From assembly GCA_949752735.1 (NCBI GenBank), contig OX457039.1, positions 48,088,055-48,152,054 on the forward strand: DNA of 64,000 nt, written 5' to 3'. Source of the DNA: Lumbricus terrestris (Eukaryota > Annelida > Clitellata > Crassiclitellata > Lumbricidae). Positions 47,130-61,103 of the stretch are shown here, one piece after another (position 1 is the stretch's first letter; each line of letters starts with the position of its first letter). Made by a program: the position numbers and the translations under genes. The notes below the pieces were generated by a model, which was given only the letters and a program-made list of their open reading frames with translations, searched no databases and was not told where the DNA came from.

Positions 47130-47765
47130 TGTGCATGTAATAAAATACTCAAACAAGAAAATAATACACAGTAATAAAATATGAGTAAACAATAATTGAA
47201 TGCTGAGATAATAAAATACTTACAGGAATATGAAAGGTAATTAAGTACGTACAAGACAATATAAGATAAAAAAAAGATTGTTGTGCGAGATACCAGATGG
47301 TAAGTGCTTACACAAGAATATGCATAATTGATAATTGAATGTTGAGAATAAAGCACAAGACAATAAAATACAGGAATATGAAAGATAATAGAGTACGTAC
47401 AAGACAATATAGGATTAAAAAAGATTGTTGTGAGAGATACTAGATAGTAAATGCTTACACAAGAATATGCAAGATCATAGAATGAAAGTTTATTAGATAC
47501 AAGATAATAAATTACTTACAAGAAGATACTAGATGATTAGATGCAAGAAAATATGAGATAATTAAAAAGCTACTTACGAGAATGCCAGAAAATACAAGAA
47601 AGTATAAACAATGAAGTACTTGCAAGAAAGTACAAGATAATTAAAAGCTACTTACGAGATTATAAGAGATCGTTAAGTACTTGCAAGAAAATATAAGATA
47701 ATGAGTAGCTTCTTAGAATATAAGAGATAATAAAATCCTTGCAAGACAATATGAGATAATAAGGT
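47130..47765 (+). repeat. Degenerate minisatellite, about 40-bp units
   Basis: About 630 bp consist of variants of AATAAAGTACTTGCAAGAAA followed by ATATAAGATAAT, repeating at roughly 35-45 bp. A larger unit (about 180 bp, containing AAAAAGATTGTTGTG and ATACTAGATGGTAAGTGCTTA) is itself duplicated (47220-47330 and 47390-47470). Confidence 0.8.
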
Positions 47766-47789
47766 AGTTTTGTTTGTTTGTTTGTGCAC

Positions 47790-48000
47790 TTGTTATAGCG
47801 CCCTTTTAAGCTCTCTACTCAGAGGCGCTCCCGACTAAAGAGCGGACACTGCATCGGAGTTTCACGCCGAAGCGCTGAGCAATTGCGAGTAAAGGACTTG
47901 CCCAAGGTCCCTACGCGGCGACTTGAGGTGGATTTGAACCTGCAACCCTTCGGATGCAAGGCGACGAACATACCCACTACATCGCAGCGCTTCGTAAGGT
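47790..48000 (-). mobile_element. tRNA-derived SINE, minus strand, full-length
   Basis: On the minus strand the order is TGCGATGTAGTGGGTATGTT (A-box region), GGTTCAAATCC (B box, complement of 47930-47940), AGGGACCTTGGGCAAGTCC (central block), and GTCGGGAGCGCCTCTGAG then AAGGGCGCTATAACAAG (3' module). It matches the copy at 30105 throughout. Confidence 0.88.
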
Positions 48001-48084
48001 AATGTAATGCATGTAGGATACTGCACGCAGTGGACAGCTCGATTTGATCTGCATATTTTTTTTGTAAACCAAACCACATCATTT

Positions 48085-51000
48085 AACTTTATTTTGAATT
48101 GAATTTGTTTATTGCACACAAAAGTCAAACGGTACAAATTTGAGTCAATAGAGTACAGTGAAATATGAGTCCGGAAAAGCTAATAGTTTATACTACCCGG
48201 ACCCTCTTCATTGACTATTTTCATGCATGCTATTATTTCACTTAACTAGAACATAACTGATGAAAGTACTAGTGATAAACATAATATGAAAATTATAATA
48301 ATAAAAATAATAGTAAATATAATAATAATACCAAAAAAATATTATTGCAGCAGTATATCAACTCAAACCACATTGTTTAAGTGCTTGCCTAAATTCGTTT
48401 GAAAACATATCTTTTGGTATATTATATAATATACGATAAATTTTTTATTGCTTCTACCTGAACTGTTCCTATCTTAAATTACCTCTTCAAAACTATTCTC
48501 AAGGAGAGGCTGTTTTTTGTGTGAGTATAAATCTTTTTTGTTAGTGGAACTGACAGTTCATGCATTTTTAACAAATGTGCTGCTGGCTGATGTGATTAGC
48601 TCATCTGTTTATTCTGGCGTCTCCACTTAGAAATTGTTAAAGGTGACCTGGAGGTCATTGAACTAGGATGCATGCACTAAATGTTTCTGTGGATGTATCC
48701 TTAACATGTTGTGAAACTCAAGTGAACTTCTGTGCAAAGAATCTTGTGCTTGCAATATTATGTCTTATGGTGTGTAACTGCCTGTTCTTTTCCATTAAGA
48801 GCCTAGCGCTGAAACTGACAATGCAGTGGTTGCAGACAAGGCTGTATGACTTGATTGATATAATGACACAGGCAAATGACTTTATCGTTTTCATGTGGCA
48901 TTTGGGTGACCTGAGGAATTTAAAACATTTAAGAATTGCTCTTACAATGACTGTCATTTCTTCTTCTGTTCACATGTTTCAAAACCTCGACACTCTTGTA
49001 TGCTTCGTTGAACCTCCCTTGGGCTTGCAGAATGTGGGTTTTCAGTTAGGCAAGATGTGACTTCAACTATTTAAATTTAGCATCACCATAGAATTGATTA
49101 TTTTAAAGTACTATTTCAGGTGATACATTGGCTATAGCTCCTGTTAGCCTTCTATGATCATAATTTTATTAAGTTTTCATTCTTTCCAAAGTAATATGTT
49201 GGGGCTGGCCAAAGCAGAGACGGTCTGTCAATTAAGCAACACGACTTTTATGCCACGAAAAAGAGTATTGGATAATTGATGACGAGAGCAGTGGCTTCGA
49301 GGTCATGCAACAACTCTTTACATTGTCTTCTTCTTTGTCTTTTGTTTACCTAGGTTTGCTGCAATGCAAAGTTTCAGGATGGATGTTTGTGTGATCTTTT
49401 AGGCCTACATTTGCTTTGCAACTTTTTGTAGCAGCTTCTGTGATGTTCCTTGGTGCTTCTTTGACTGAGGCATCGCGGTGATTACATTTTGGGTTTCTTT
49501 CCTTATCTGCAGAGAACCCATGGAAGTTATGACAATCGTTTCTGCTGTGTAAAGATTATCCTTGCTTTCAGCCAAAAATTGTATTTTATCTGCCTCTTCC
49601 TGTGCCAGTACATCAGGCTGCTGTTGCTGATGCTGATTACTGGATGGTACAGGTGCCTCTTGTGGATGATGCAGCTTTAGTGCAGTGCCATTAGCTTCAG
49701 TTTTGTGGCATTTATCGTTTCCTCGTTTTCCCTTGATGCACGACACTCAATAAACTTAGCACTTCGTTGCATTGGTGGTTTTGGTGATGATAGGCGAGTC
49801 TTTCCGCTGTAGGTGACAGGGACACTCTACAATCCAAATTTCTATTTCCATATTCTATTTTGGCTGTGTGCTCAAATGCCAGAGTTTAACAAAATTGTTA
49901 TGTCTCTTTGACATGATTATTGAATTGTTTCATCATAAATTGTGACCGGGAAAGAAGAAAACAGAGAGAGCATAACTTTCATCTCTCATGAAATATCTTT
50001 GCTAGGCAGCAGTAGTTTCCGTTTCGGTAAAGATATGGCTGCTCATTCCATTTGAAAATGGCATATTCAGCTGTGGACAGGGTCTATACGCTTTCCCGGG
50101 TCCTGGAAAAGTTCCAATTGGAGAAATAATTCTTGAAGCATGCAGCTTGTGCTAGGTGACTGCATATAATCGAGCATTGTAGGCCTCATGAATAGAACCC
50201 GTATTGTTAATTTAAGTAGCCAGAAGCCTTATCACTAGGCAGTCTCTCTTCCGGGAATGCCAGGAATTTGTAGCCCGTCATATTCGTTATCTAAGTAACA
50301 TGGTCTACTCGTGCTTTCTGATTAGCAAGCGGAATTTTTTTATCAGCTTCGAAGTTTTGGTAACTCACGTCTTGGCTTGCAGCTTGAGGGAGTCTGGTAC
50401 ATAAGTGGTGCGAGATGAATTGCAGACTATTCGGATGTGATGGATCACTCTAACTGCTTATAAGTGATACGCTGTATGGCTTGGGAATCGGGCCGTTGTC
50501 ATGGACTTCCCTCAATGATCAGAACTTTCAATTAGGATTTTGCATCTGGGATGTTTCAAGCGGGGCAGATTGAGGGATGTGGAAGCACCTCGTGCAAATG
50601 TTCTGCAATGAGCAGTAATGCTGATAGCCATTCCTGAAATTCCTGGCTCTGCGTAAGCAAGCAGGAACTGGAACCAAGATGGCGGTGTTCATTTGTCCGA
50701 GAACACACCCACGCCTGCCTATGATGGCAACTGATGACGCAATGGAACCAACAAATTAATATCATCATCAGGAACTAAGGTTGTAATTGTAATTGTAACT
50801 AATTTACAATTTATGTAGCAACATCAGTAGCAAGTTGCCTTTTGGGTTCTGTACAATGTCGGCAGACAGTGTTGCCATTACTTTAGCACAAATGCTGAAG
50901 ATTCCCTACTAAGTAAATTTTCAATCATTGCTTAAAACATGAAGACTCTTTGCTTAATAAATTGATGCAGGATGATAGAAAGAAAGGCCTGATCATCCGT

Positions 51001-51939
51001 TGTATCTACGGTACTGCCTTGCACCTAAAGTTCAACGTTTAAAATGTGGAATTGTAATTTTTGAAAAAAATGTATTCTTGGCATAGGTCCTTATTCACCC
51101 ACCACACCTGGATTAGATGCAAAGATAGCGCTCGCTATACATGTTTTTCACAAGTAACCAGCTGTGTATGTAGGATGGTAATTGACCCACACATCTGCCA
51201 GGTGTTGTAGTTTGGATACATGTGGGGAAGTATATAGGTGGCCTACTTCCACCAGATTATTTACCCAGTTGGCTCTTTCCAAATTTGCCCTGATGTTATC
51301 TGGACTTACCAGACCCTGATGAGAACGATTTACAGCGCTTGTTTGAAGAAGTCCATGATGGTGGAAGTGAATCTTTGCCACCTGCACATAAAAACAAGAT
51401 GGAAAGAACACGGATGAGGACTGATTAAGTTGATGTGTGAAATAGTACCGAGTGCAGGAAAAGTTCAGTGGAAGAAATTGTTAGGAGTGATTAGGAAGTC
51501 GAGAGGATTGATGGAAATTGTATTGGATGCAGAAGTTGGATAAATAAATAAGGTATAATAATAATATGACTATGATTCATGTCTGTCTGTGAACACTTAA
51601 GGGTGAAGATGAGTATAATGATCTGGTTTAAAGATGCACACTGCTGTGCCATTTGCAAGAGCTGCAGATGTCACGATTGAAAGTGACTTTCCGATATTTA
51701 TAAATCAATTGAGCTGGAGAGGTACCTCCTACACTAGCAAAAATTAGTTCTCAATTTCTTTTATTCGTTGACCTATTTAAAACACTTTTTTCATTGGCAA
51801 AGGCCTCACGTTGCTGTGGGAAAGATAAGTTTTAACTGGGAATCAAACAAAGTAATTCTCCATATTATGAGGACCTGTGTGTACTGAATGATTACTAACT
51901 ATATGTTGTCTTTCATCCAACTATCTCTTTTATCGACAA
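48085..51939. other. Intron 2 segment, mostly unrecognised
   Basis: At 48090-48200 TTGAATTGAATTTGTTTATT reads like the complement of a LINE 3' end with a short-unit tail. (ATA)-rich sequence lies at 48290-48335. The 130-residue open frame at 48668-49060 has no recognisable motif and no supporting splice context. Confidence 0.4.
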
Positions 51940-51942
51940 TTA

Positions 51943-53463
51943 GGCCAAAAAAAAATAATGCTGTGTTTCCGGTAACAGAGCTAAAAAAAATTGGGTAGGT
52001 AGGTCGGAAAATATTTTTATTTTGGTAAAATATTTTTATACAGTGACTGTCCGAAAAATTATACCCACTACTCTTTTTTGCATAAAGGTACACGCTGCAA
52101 CAAAGTACGTGTTCTAAGCAAGTATAAACTGCCTATTTCCTGACTGTCTGCACCTAAAACTGCCCTAGAAAACAATTCTATTAATTTTATTTTGACATCT
52201 TTTCTGGTAAGATAAAGTGGGAAGGGAAGGGGAAGATGAGTGCAAACAGAACATCACTGTTAGGGGTCGTTCCAGATTGGCCGAGCCAGTGACTATAGTT
52301 ACACCTAGAGGTTGCTAGATTTATTTTCCCTAATCACCGTTAGAGGTGGCTCAAGTGAGAATGATAAGGCTAGAGGTTTCTCAAGACTGGCAGCCAGGAA
52401 GTAGTTAGTCAGGAGTGAAACTCTAATGCAGTGTCCACGCTGTAGTCGGGAGCGCTTCTGAGTAGAAAGCTTGTAGAGGTGCTACAGAAATCGAGAGATC
52501 AATAAAATAAAATGAAACATTCTATTCATTTGAAAAATGTTCTTTTTGGCCATGCTAGAGTCGGGAGCCCCTCTGAGAAGTTAACTTGAAAAGGTGCTAT
52601 ATAAATTCTTGAATGAATGAATGTTAAATTCTTCACCAAAGGGTGCTCGAAATAAAAGGGAACTGCTCAGTGAGCGGAAGAGAGCAGAGTTAGAAGAACA
52701 GAGCACCCTGAGCACAAAAAGGCACAGTAAACACAAGAGCACAGTGAGCAAAAGAGAGCAGAAAGAGGCAGAGAGCAAAGGAGGGCATAGTGATCACAAG
52801 AGAGCCTGGTCAGCTAGAATAAAGTGAGCAAAAATGGACTGTCTTAGGACGGAAAAACAGCAAGTTAAACTATAAACTTGCAGCAGGCTGTGTATAGCCA
52901 TCATGTGCTACAGGCTAGATGGCCCTGTACTCAATGCCTGCAAAGAGCTACCGTGAGAAAACCCTCCTTTCAGATCTATTACTCTCCCCCCCATCCACCC
53001 CACAACCGAATGCTTTGTCAAACTGACCGTGGGAAACTATTGATTGCTCTAATTAACAGATCATTATATACCTTGAAAGACGACTGCTTACGATCGTCGC
53101 CTGGCTTAGTGAAGGCTATAATTATGATGTTCCAATTGTACATCTCATATACGGGAGGCAATGTCAGTGTAAATAAAAAAATTCCACAAAATTTTCCGAG
53201 TTGCGGCAATAAAAGTGAGTCGGTCGGGTTACTGGAAACACAACATTAGTTTTTTGGCCTAAGATCCAACTCTATACGGAAGGCAATGTCACCGTATTAT
53301 GTCAATACAAATTTTAAAAAAATAAAAATAAATTTTTTTTTTAAAAATATTTTTTTTTATTAAATTTTTTTTAAATAAAAATATTTTACAAAATTATTTG
53401 AGTCGCGGCAATAAAAGAGGGTCGGTCGGGTTACCGGAAACACAACATTATTTTTTTTTGGCC
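51943..53463. mobile_element. TTA-flanked MITE, copy 2, interrupted
   Basis: This is the same family as 26555-27326, in the same orientation, flanked by TTA (51940-51942 and 53464-53466). The left part aligns to about 52430 and the right part from about 53155. The 0.7 kb in between is foreign. The tandem right-end modules are present here as well, so the duplication pre-dates amplification of both copies. Confidence 0.75.
52432..53155. repeat. Foreign segment inside MITE copy 2
   Basis: It begins with a SINE 3' module (GTAGTCGGGAGCGCTTCTGA at 52445). A second SINE 3' module follows at 52557-52605 (GAGTCGGGAGCCCC, CTATATAAATTC) with a (TGAA)n tail. Next comes a degenerate AAGAGAGCACAGTGAGCA tandem at 52655-52825. 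No coding sequence is supported. Confidence 0.6.
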
Positions 53464-53681
53464 TTATTAGTGCCACCAATGACATGCAAGAAGATCAGTT
53501 GGGCATCGTCTTCCACCAGCGAGGGACTGCTGGGTGGTGGGTACTGGTGGCGATATTAAGGTTTGTGGATGCTATTGCCTCTCTTCACTCCAGACTATTG
53601 ATGTCACTTCATCCAGTGGCTCGGAACGTGATGTTATCTGTCAACTTTGGATTGCAATCCATTGGTTTCAGACGTGGTGTA

Positions 53682-53683
<2 letters not shown>

Positions 53684-53746
<63 letters not shown>

Positions 53747-53757
53747 ACACACACGCA
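53684..53757 (+). repeat. (GT)n microsatellite
   Basis: An uninterrupted GT run of about 60 bp, ending in GCACACACACGC. Cys/Val and His/Thr open frames on both strands are artefacts. Confidence 0.95.
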
Positions 53758-53859
53758 CTTGCATGCATGAGCCTGCCACTGTTGAGTGTCCTAGTTTTCT
53801 GTGCACTAGTTTCCTTACTGACTATACTTCTGTTCTTAGTGCTGTTTAACAACATCTGA

Positions 53860-55439
53860 GCTAGCCATACTGCACATCTAACTACTATACGAATTTGCTT
53901 AAAATGTAAAATGAATAAATGGAGAAATTACTAGTGCTAAACTGGGCTATATTAACTGAGGCTGCGCTGTCATGGTCATGAATGTTTAATTATTTTTCCA
54001 TTTTCTTTAACTTGGTCATTTCCTACGCAGCCGTCCATCATATTTCTCAAGTGCTGGCAGAACATTAATATTTTATTGCTTAGCACAATACCTGAGCTGC
54101 CAGTCGTGGACGCATTGTCCACACTAACCGGATTACAAGTGAGTTCTATGACGACTGCCTTCAGGAGCTGCTTTATTACCTGTTATTGGTGGGGATCTGG
54201 ATCTGCAGAGATGCCTTCCTCCGTCCTGTCAGTAAACCGATAGCAGCGTTTCCTGTAAGTAAATCCGGTGGAATGCCTTCTTCCTGTCTATCTGCTGTCA
54301 ACGTTCCAATGGAGAATTAGCCAGTTGAGCGACAACCGAGGAATTCCGCTGTGTGTGCAAATTCTAAGATCGTCTCCGTTGCTGTCAAATTTTCTGAATA
54401 TTTTGGATATTCAATAATGATGCTGACAGCGTTGTATTTGTGATTATCCGCTGGAAAATGCCTTTGTCAACCTGGAGAATGATCGATTGCCCGGAAAGTA
54501 TGGATGGCGGGCAGTCTGTGGCAAGCGTAGATTTTTAGGTTGTGGCTCATGGCTATTGACCTAAGCTGATTAGAGAATTCTTTTTTTAACTGTAAATTAA
54601 TCGGCCACACATTGATGTGCTTCTAGCATGACGTACTTAAAGAAAGTATCTGCTTCCTCTTAAAATAATACCCTGGAAGATAAAAAGCCAATGAAGTTGA
54701 TACATTTTGTGACGTCCGATTTGTAAATGAACAGCTTCACTATCAGGACAAACTATATGGAAATTATGATGAACTTGAATCATTCACGTTCCTTAGCTTG
54801 ATTTTTTAAATTGCCTTTTAGTGCAGTCTTAATACTTTCTTTGCTAAACGATTCCAATATACATTTTAATAAACATTTTAATGAAATCGATTAAGCGGAT
54901 TTCAATGCCAGAAGAGGTGAATTAATGTCCTGTAATGAAATGTAAACTGGGCACGGATGCTTTCAATAACATTAGTTCCTTGAAGTTAAAGGTTTTATGT
55001 GGTCATCAATACGAATCATGGTATGACCCCATAGCATGCAATCACTGTGCCATATGATACCTGGATAACAGAGCTATTCTTCTTTCGTGACACACCTTGC
55101 TCCTTCTGCCTTCGTTCTTCGTTGCAAGGTGCATGTATGTCGATGGTTGCTATAGCAACCCGGTCGTCATCCGTCTTCGTCTACAGGTGCCCATTTCTGA
55201 CCTGAAGACAAGAACTATAGGGAGCGCCGCCAGTGACTCTGGTCGTCGATCCTTCGTCGTATCCCACTCGTCCTCCTCCTCCTCCTCCTCGGTCAGCCAG
55301 TGTGAGAAATCTCTGACGTTGATGAATGGCATTACAGGTCAATTTGAGAATAATTTATAGGTGATTGCAGTCTAAGCAGACCAGTTGAAGGAGGAGGAGG
55401 ATGAGGACGAGACGGAGGATGCCTACGGCTTGGGTTGAT

Positions 55440-55472
<33 letters not shown>

Positions 55473-55639
55473 AATTTTATTCCTGGCTATGGAGTACTGC
55501 AGCTGATGAGCCATTAATGTCTTGATGAGTCCTTGGAACCTGGGCTAATTGCAGATTGTTGGAACCTTGCTATGTCTAATGATGCACAGTGTCGGTACTT
55601 TGACTGAGGATCACTGGATCAGTTGTTACTAAAGATGGT

Positions 55640-55681
<42 letters not shown>

Positions 55682-58220
55682 CGTGTGTGTGTGTATGTGA
55701 TCTGAAAGAAAAGATGATTTCAAATGCTGTATAGTGGATGATGTGTTGGTCATGATGATGATGATGATGATGACCGTGATGATATTGACAGTGCCTGGTG
55801 TTGGAATGCTTGTCAAAGAAATTATCTTTGTATCAGTTTTCATCTTTTGTGTGTGTGTGTCTGTGTGTGCGTCTGTGTGTGTGTGTCTGTGTGAATATAG
55901 TGTAAATGATTAATTCCCCAAGGGAACAGAGTAGGTCTGTGCAGTTTGATAAACCAATCACTGGGGTCAGCGCAGACACAATGCCTTGGCATGGCTGCTT
56001 CATTAGTATAAGAACTGCTCTGACCCTTTCATTCTATATTCACAATATCTTCCTCTGATGGTTGAGTGCAAATAGCATATACATTTGCCGGAGCTTCCAT
56101 TTGCTGAGAGAAATTGTTTATAGGCAGCTGCAATGTGACAGAGATTATTAAATTTCCTGTACATTTAGACATAGGAACTGTGGACAACTCTAGCATAAAC
56201 CGAACTCATTTGCCTGAGTTCTGAATGGTTTCGTTTAATTGAAAATGAAGCATTTTCTAAAGCCTATGAAACAGATAGCGGAGATTATAGTTCCAACTTT
56301 TCCAACTCTTGATTTAGCTATGCACAGATGAATGTTTACCAGTTTTTTGTGTGTGAAGTACAGTTAAAGTTAAATAAGCTTCTTCTTTTGAATGCTTATC
56401 ATGGTGGTTCTGTGCATGGTGTCATAATATCCATGGTGTCATCACAGGTGTTTGCTTACAGTTGGAGTTCAAAATCTGCTGTGCTAGTTGGATTTGGCAA
56501 TATGTGCCACCAGTGAGAATGGAATTCACCTTATGTGCATAAATGCCTTTATGCATTAGCACGTTGGAACAATGAACTGCATCGGTTTTCCAGTCACTGT
56601 CAGTGGTGCACGCTCATTAAGGAGTTAAACAGCAAGAAGTATTTCTCATTAACAGACTTTGGCCGATTATATTCAAGAAACGGAAGTCGGCAAGCACATC
56701 CAAGCGTTTCTACTAGATTAGCATCATTTCTGATGTGCTGAGACTTGAATACGAAATGTATCTACTAGGATCCCTTGAATTACTATCCGGTTGTAGGGCA
56801 TTGGCTCACGTGTTGTACTATGGACTCGTAATATATGGGAAGCCAGGTTAAGAATGAATGATGTGAGATTTTCATTTTGTGGAGAAATGAATGCTGAGGT
56901 CAGTGTGTGGAATTTTAGCAATGCACAACAGGATCCGGTAATGTCTGGCCATTACTTTTATTTGCTTGCACAGCCTGGTATGACATGGCTGCCATTGGCA
57001 GTGTTGAATTTCTGGCCCATTCCTGATTTAGTTTCTCACCTGGTGCTCCTCAGTGCCATGCCTATGCATTAGACCATCGCCATCCTCAGCACTCATTTCC
57101 TTGTTCTATTCCCTCCATGGCCGTCCTCCCCAGGCTCTGTTCAGTTTGTGGAGGACTACCTGTAGTAAATTCACCATCATACCTGGTACCTCAGGGCTTT
57201 TCCAGCTGATTTACTGCCAGATGCTGTTACTGGTATCTGCTCGATTCTAGCGTGTATCCCACAACATATAGTCCCAGCATTTTATAGCACATGACCATCG
57301 TATACCAATGGCCGAGAGTAGACAGCTAGAAGACAGTTGCGGTTGAGTCTGATAGGATTGCAATTGTAATTGCGAATCTTTATAACGTCACTTCAAAAGA
57401 GACTTAGACGTGCTATGGACTGATGATGAAAACAATGATTATCTTAATCATTTTTGCGATTATCATTATCATCACAGTCTGTTGGTAATGATGATGACAA
57501 TAACGACAAGAGTGCTGTACATTATTTTGAGTTAGTGATTTTCAAAATCTTTTAAATTACGACTGGTGTAAATTGCTAAGGGACGTTAATTCTGTAAGAG
57601 ATTAAACTTATCAAAGTCTCTTTTGTAGTGTTTCCTAAAGAAATCATTCACCAGTCTGCATAGCAAGTTTAAAGGTGTTTCATTTCTGGACCCATACCCG
57701 GACCTCCATTAGACTACTCTCACGGGATGGCCCTTTTTGACTCAACGCAGTGCTCATGAATAAGCTGGTGCGGCGATGCCCTAAGCTTGACTTTCAGGTG
57801 GCACGTTAGAAGTTTGGAGATTGCGATTACAATTACGATTTTATGAAAATATGTGAATAGTGGCATGCTGTCAAAAGGTGTGTGATACAGCATCACTAGA
57901 AATGTATGCACGGCTTCTAAAGAACTATCCAGAACTGCTCCACATTAAAGTGTTGGACAGATGGCAAATATCGTTGCCTACCAGGTACTTTATTTAGTGT
58001 CTTCTGATTCACGCTGGTGCGCTGATGAACCATAATTCATTCCAGCAAGCTTGCACTCATCTCCATTCCATGTCAGTATATGAAGCCATCTGTTCTCTTG
58101 AACTCTGAATACTTTGTCTATAATGGATACCTTCAGAAAGCTGAGTCCAGTGCCACCACCAGCTGATCAGTCTTTTGAAGCTCATCCTCTGACCTCTGAC
58201 CTTTTAATTTGATTCCTCGT
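53860..58220. other. Intron 2 segment with short microsatellites
   Basis: (TCC)n lies at 55269-55289, (CTG)n at 55442-55472, (GT)n with GCGCGCGC at 55642-55694, (GAT)n at 55755-55773 and GTGTCT-type repeats at 55848-55893. No exon of the channel was recognised. Confidence 0.5.
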
Positions 58221-58227
58221 TGACTTT

Positions 58228-58231
58228 ATGA

Positions 58232-58273
<42 letters not shown>

Positions 58274-58382
58274 TGCTTGAATACTTTTTTGTTTTTAGTC
58301 TGGTTTTAAGCTCTATTGGTCTTTTAATAAATGATTGTGTTATATAATAATAATAATAATAATAATAATGATAATAATAACA
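58228..58382. repeat. (AAT)n microsatellites
   Basis: Two AAT runs, at 58233-58273 and 58346-58380. Confidence 0.9.
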
Positions 58383-61095
58383 ATAGAATTAAGGCTGAAA
58401 TGCTGTGTTTGTGTGTCCATGTGTGTGAATGTGTTTGGAGGACTAACTTAGCCTGTAGCTTTGCTGCTGTCAGCTCAGAAAGTGCAACCGAGTGTCTAAA
58501 GATGGAAAGGATTGGAGATGCGAGAGCGGCCTAATGAATGGACCATTATTGTATCACCTGTAGAGGACTCTTGGGGTGCGTTGCACAATGGATGCGTGGA
58601 GCGAACTGCAGCCGATGGCTATTTCTTGTTTTGCACTCGACAGCGCACGTATCAATCTCACCACATGACCACTGAGGCGGCATCTTGCTTGATCCGGTTC
58701 TCAAGTGCAAACGCACAGCAGGGAAAAAGACGCCGGCATTCAATCTGTTATCATTCATCTGGCTCCTCCATCGCGCTCAATACCATTTGACGAAATGAGG
58801 GATTATCTCGTCTTTGTGCGGATCCAGTGTTGGTAGTGGACTGCATATAAATTTAACAAGTTCTGCTGATTAGTGTCCAAGGCGGTTTTACCAATGTTAC
58901 ACGTTTGGTTTTCAAATTGACTTAGGTCAGGAAATGTCACATGTACTCAATACATAATTAGAAATGTTGCCTGCTTTGTTGGTCGCGGAAAGGAAATTTT
59001 ACAATAGATTGGTTAGAGCAGTTACTGGTGTCAAAAGGTGAACCAAAAGGAGCAGAACTGCATTGTGCTTCTATTGGACAGCAATTGTCATTGGTAATGT
59101 CATCCTAGATTGAGTTATAGCATAGTCAAAGCACAGGAGAACATTTCATTTTTCCATGGTTTCCCTTGGTTATATCTACGAAACAGCTGTGCCACTTACA
59201 CTGAGACGTCAGCTTGCTAGTGTTTAGTGCCTTTGTATAACATAATTAATTTTTAATTAGTCTCATTGTAATTAGTTTTGCTGAATTGTAGTTTTCAAGT
59301 ATTCTAGCAAAGTGCAGATTTAGTCAACATTTTTCAAGTGAAAAAATTTAAGTAATAGCTTTGATTATAAAATTTATCAGAGAGTAAACTTATAAAATTG
59401 GCCACTTATATACCGGTAATTAACTTAATAAGTGGCCTTGTAGTTTCTGCCTTTTCCTGTTCATTTCTATTCCTAGTTATTTGTAGAGATCATTCTCTGT
59501 TTCGCTTCTTCATTTTCTAGAGGGATCAGTGTTTCAAAACAGCTTCATTCACCAGTTGTATTATTACATGCATACAGGAAATTTGATTTGTTTGCTTTTG
59601 ATTCTGATGTACAGGTGTAGTAGATCCTCTACACATGAAATGAGATGATAATAGTGTGATTCAACTGTAGGTGTACTATGTGCCCTCTGTTCTACCATTG
59701 TTCTCCAATTACACTGCTTTTTGCGGCTGTCTGCTGCATACGTAAACAATTGCTTTCATGCATTTGCAGTGATTGACCGTTTGTCATATATGTGCATCGT
59801 TGCAGCTATCAGTGTTGCACATAAAATTATGACCAATCATAGACAGGATATATAATGCACTCATATGCATGGGCTATGTATGCCAAGTAAGGTTATCTTT
59901 TATTACGTAAATTGATCAAATGAATGCTAGTCTGCGGAAGTAAAACATCCTGGCGCTGCAATGTATTTACGCTGAGCAAAACCATGACTACAGTAATACA
60001 AGACCAAACAGACATCGCCTACACAGTACACACGTGATGATGAATTGTCAATGAGACTTACCGGTATACAGAACACAACACAGAAATGAAAGGTATTTCA
60101 TATTTGCGTTCCAGCCGGTAAAATATTGCAACTGAACTAAAATATCCATTAATTTTGTCAGCTTCACTTATTATTGCCATCATTAATACGTTCGTATATT
60201 GATCAGTGGAACAGTTCTATTAAAATTGTAAGGCAGACAGAGACAGAGACAGACAAAGAGAAAGAGACAGATGAACAGACAAACAGACAGAGATGTGTAA
60301 ATGATAGGTTTAATCGTTTAAGATACAAACATGCTGACGAATATCTTATCATGCACTCAACATGCAATACATTTGCTATGGGAAGTCCTACTTAAAATAT
60401 TGAAACGTGTAGTCTTTCTGCAACCAAACCTGCATAAGTTTTCATACAGACATTTATTTTCTGATGTAATGCATGTAAAGAAATTCTGAGTTGAAGTCGA
60501 TAAAAATGATGCTCATCTTCTGTATGAAAATGAGTTTTTAATTACACATCTTTAGAATACATGTATCTAGTGTTTATTTCGGCTCAAGTATTTGTTATTT
60601 GTCCGAAATATAAAAATTGCTACTCAGTACAGCTCTGATGGATAGCGTAACTTTAATGGATCATTTTGAGAAATTAAAGAAGTCAACTATGTATGATTAT
60701 AAGACGCTATGTTTATTTCCACTCTGACCTGGTTCTGCTAATTGCTAAGATGTAAGAACGTGACAGAACATGACCTTGCTATGACCCGCACATGACGTGA
60801 CATTGCATTCAACCAGTTTTAGCCAGCAGCGTTTTTCCCAGGGCAAGTTCAGATAGCTGGAGGATAAGATCATGCTCTTCATGATTTGTCGTTACCAAGC
60901 TGAACCCATGGAGTTTATGGGATGTGGAGGTTAAAACATTTCCAAATACACAGAATACTAATTAGCTAAGATCACGTAAATATGACATTGATGTGAGTGA
61001 ATGCCTGTCGAGTTACACGAATGTCAATGAACAACTGGTGTTCAAGTTTATGCTTGTGCAATGTAAACATTAAGTTTTATTTCATCTACCTATTT
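58383..61095. other. Intron 2 segment, nothing recognised
   Basis: A GACA-type microsatellite lies at 60234-60292. Otherwise the sequence is unique and AT-rich, with no supported exon. Confidence 0.5.
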
Positions 61096-61103
61096 AGAGT
61101 GCT

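Noticed and set aside
48668..49060. 130-residue open frame in intron 2
   Set aside because: No motif, no plausible splice sites at its ends, and a similar-size frame is open on the opposite strand.
53484..53859. Open frames with long Cys-Val or His-Thr runs
   Set aside because: Translation of the (GT)n microsatellite.
55097..55360. 87-residue frame with Ser run as a possible channel exon
   Set aside because: It does not match any Cav3 segment, and the Ser run comes from a TCC microsatellite.
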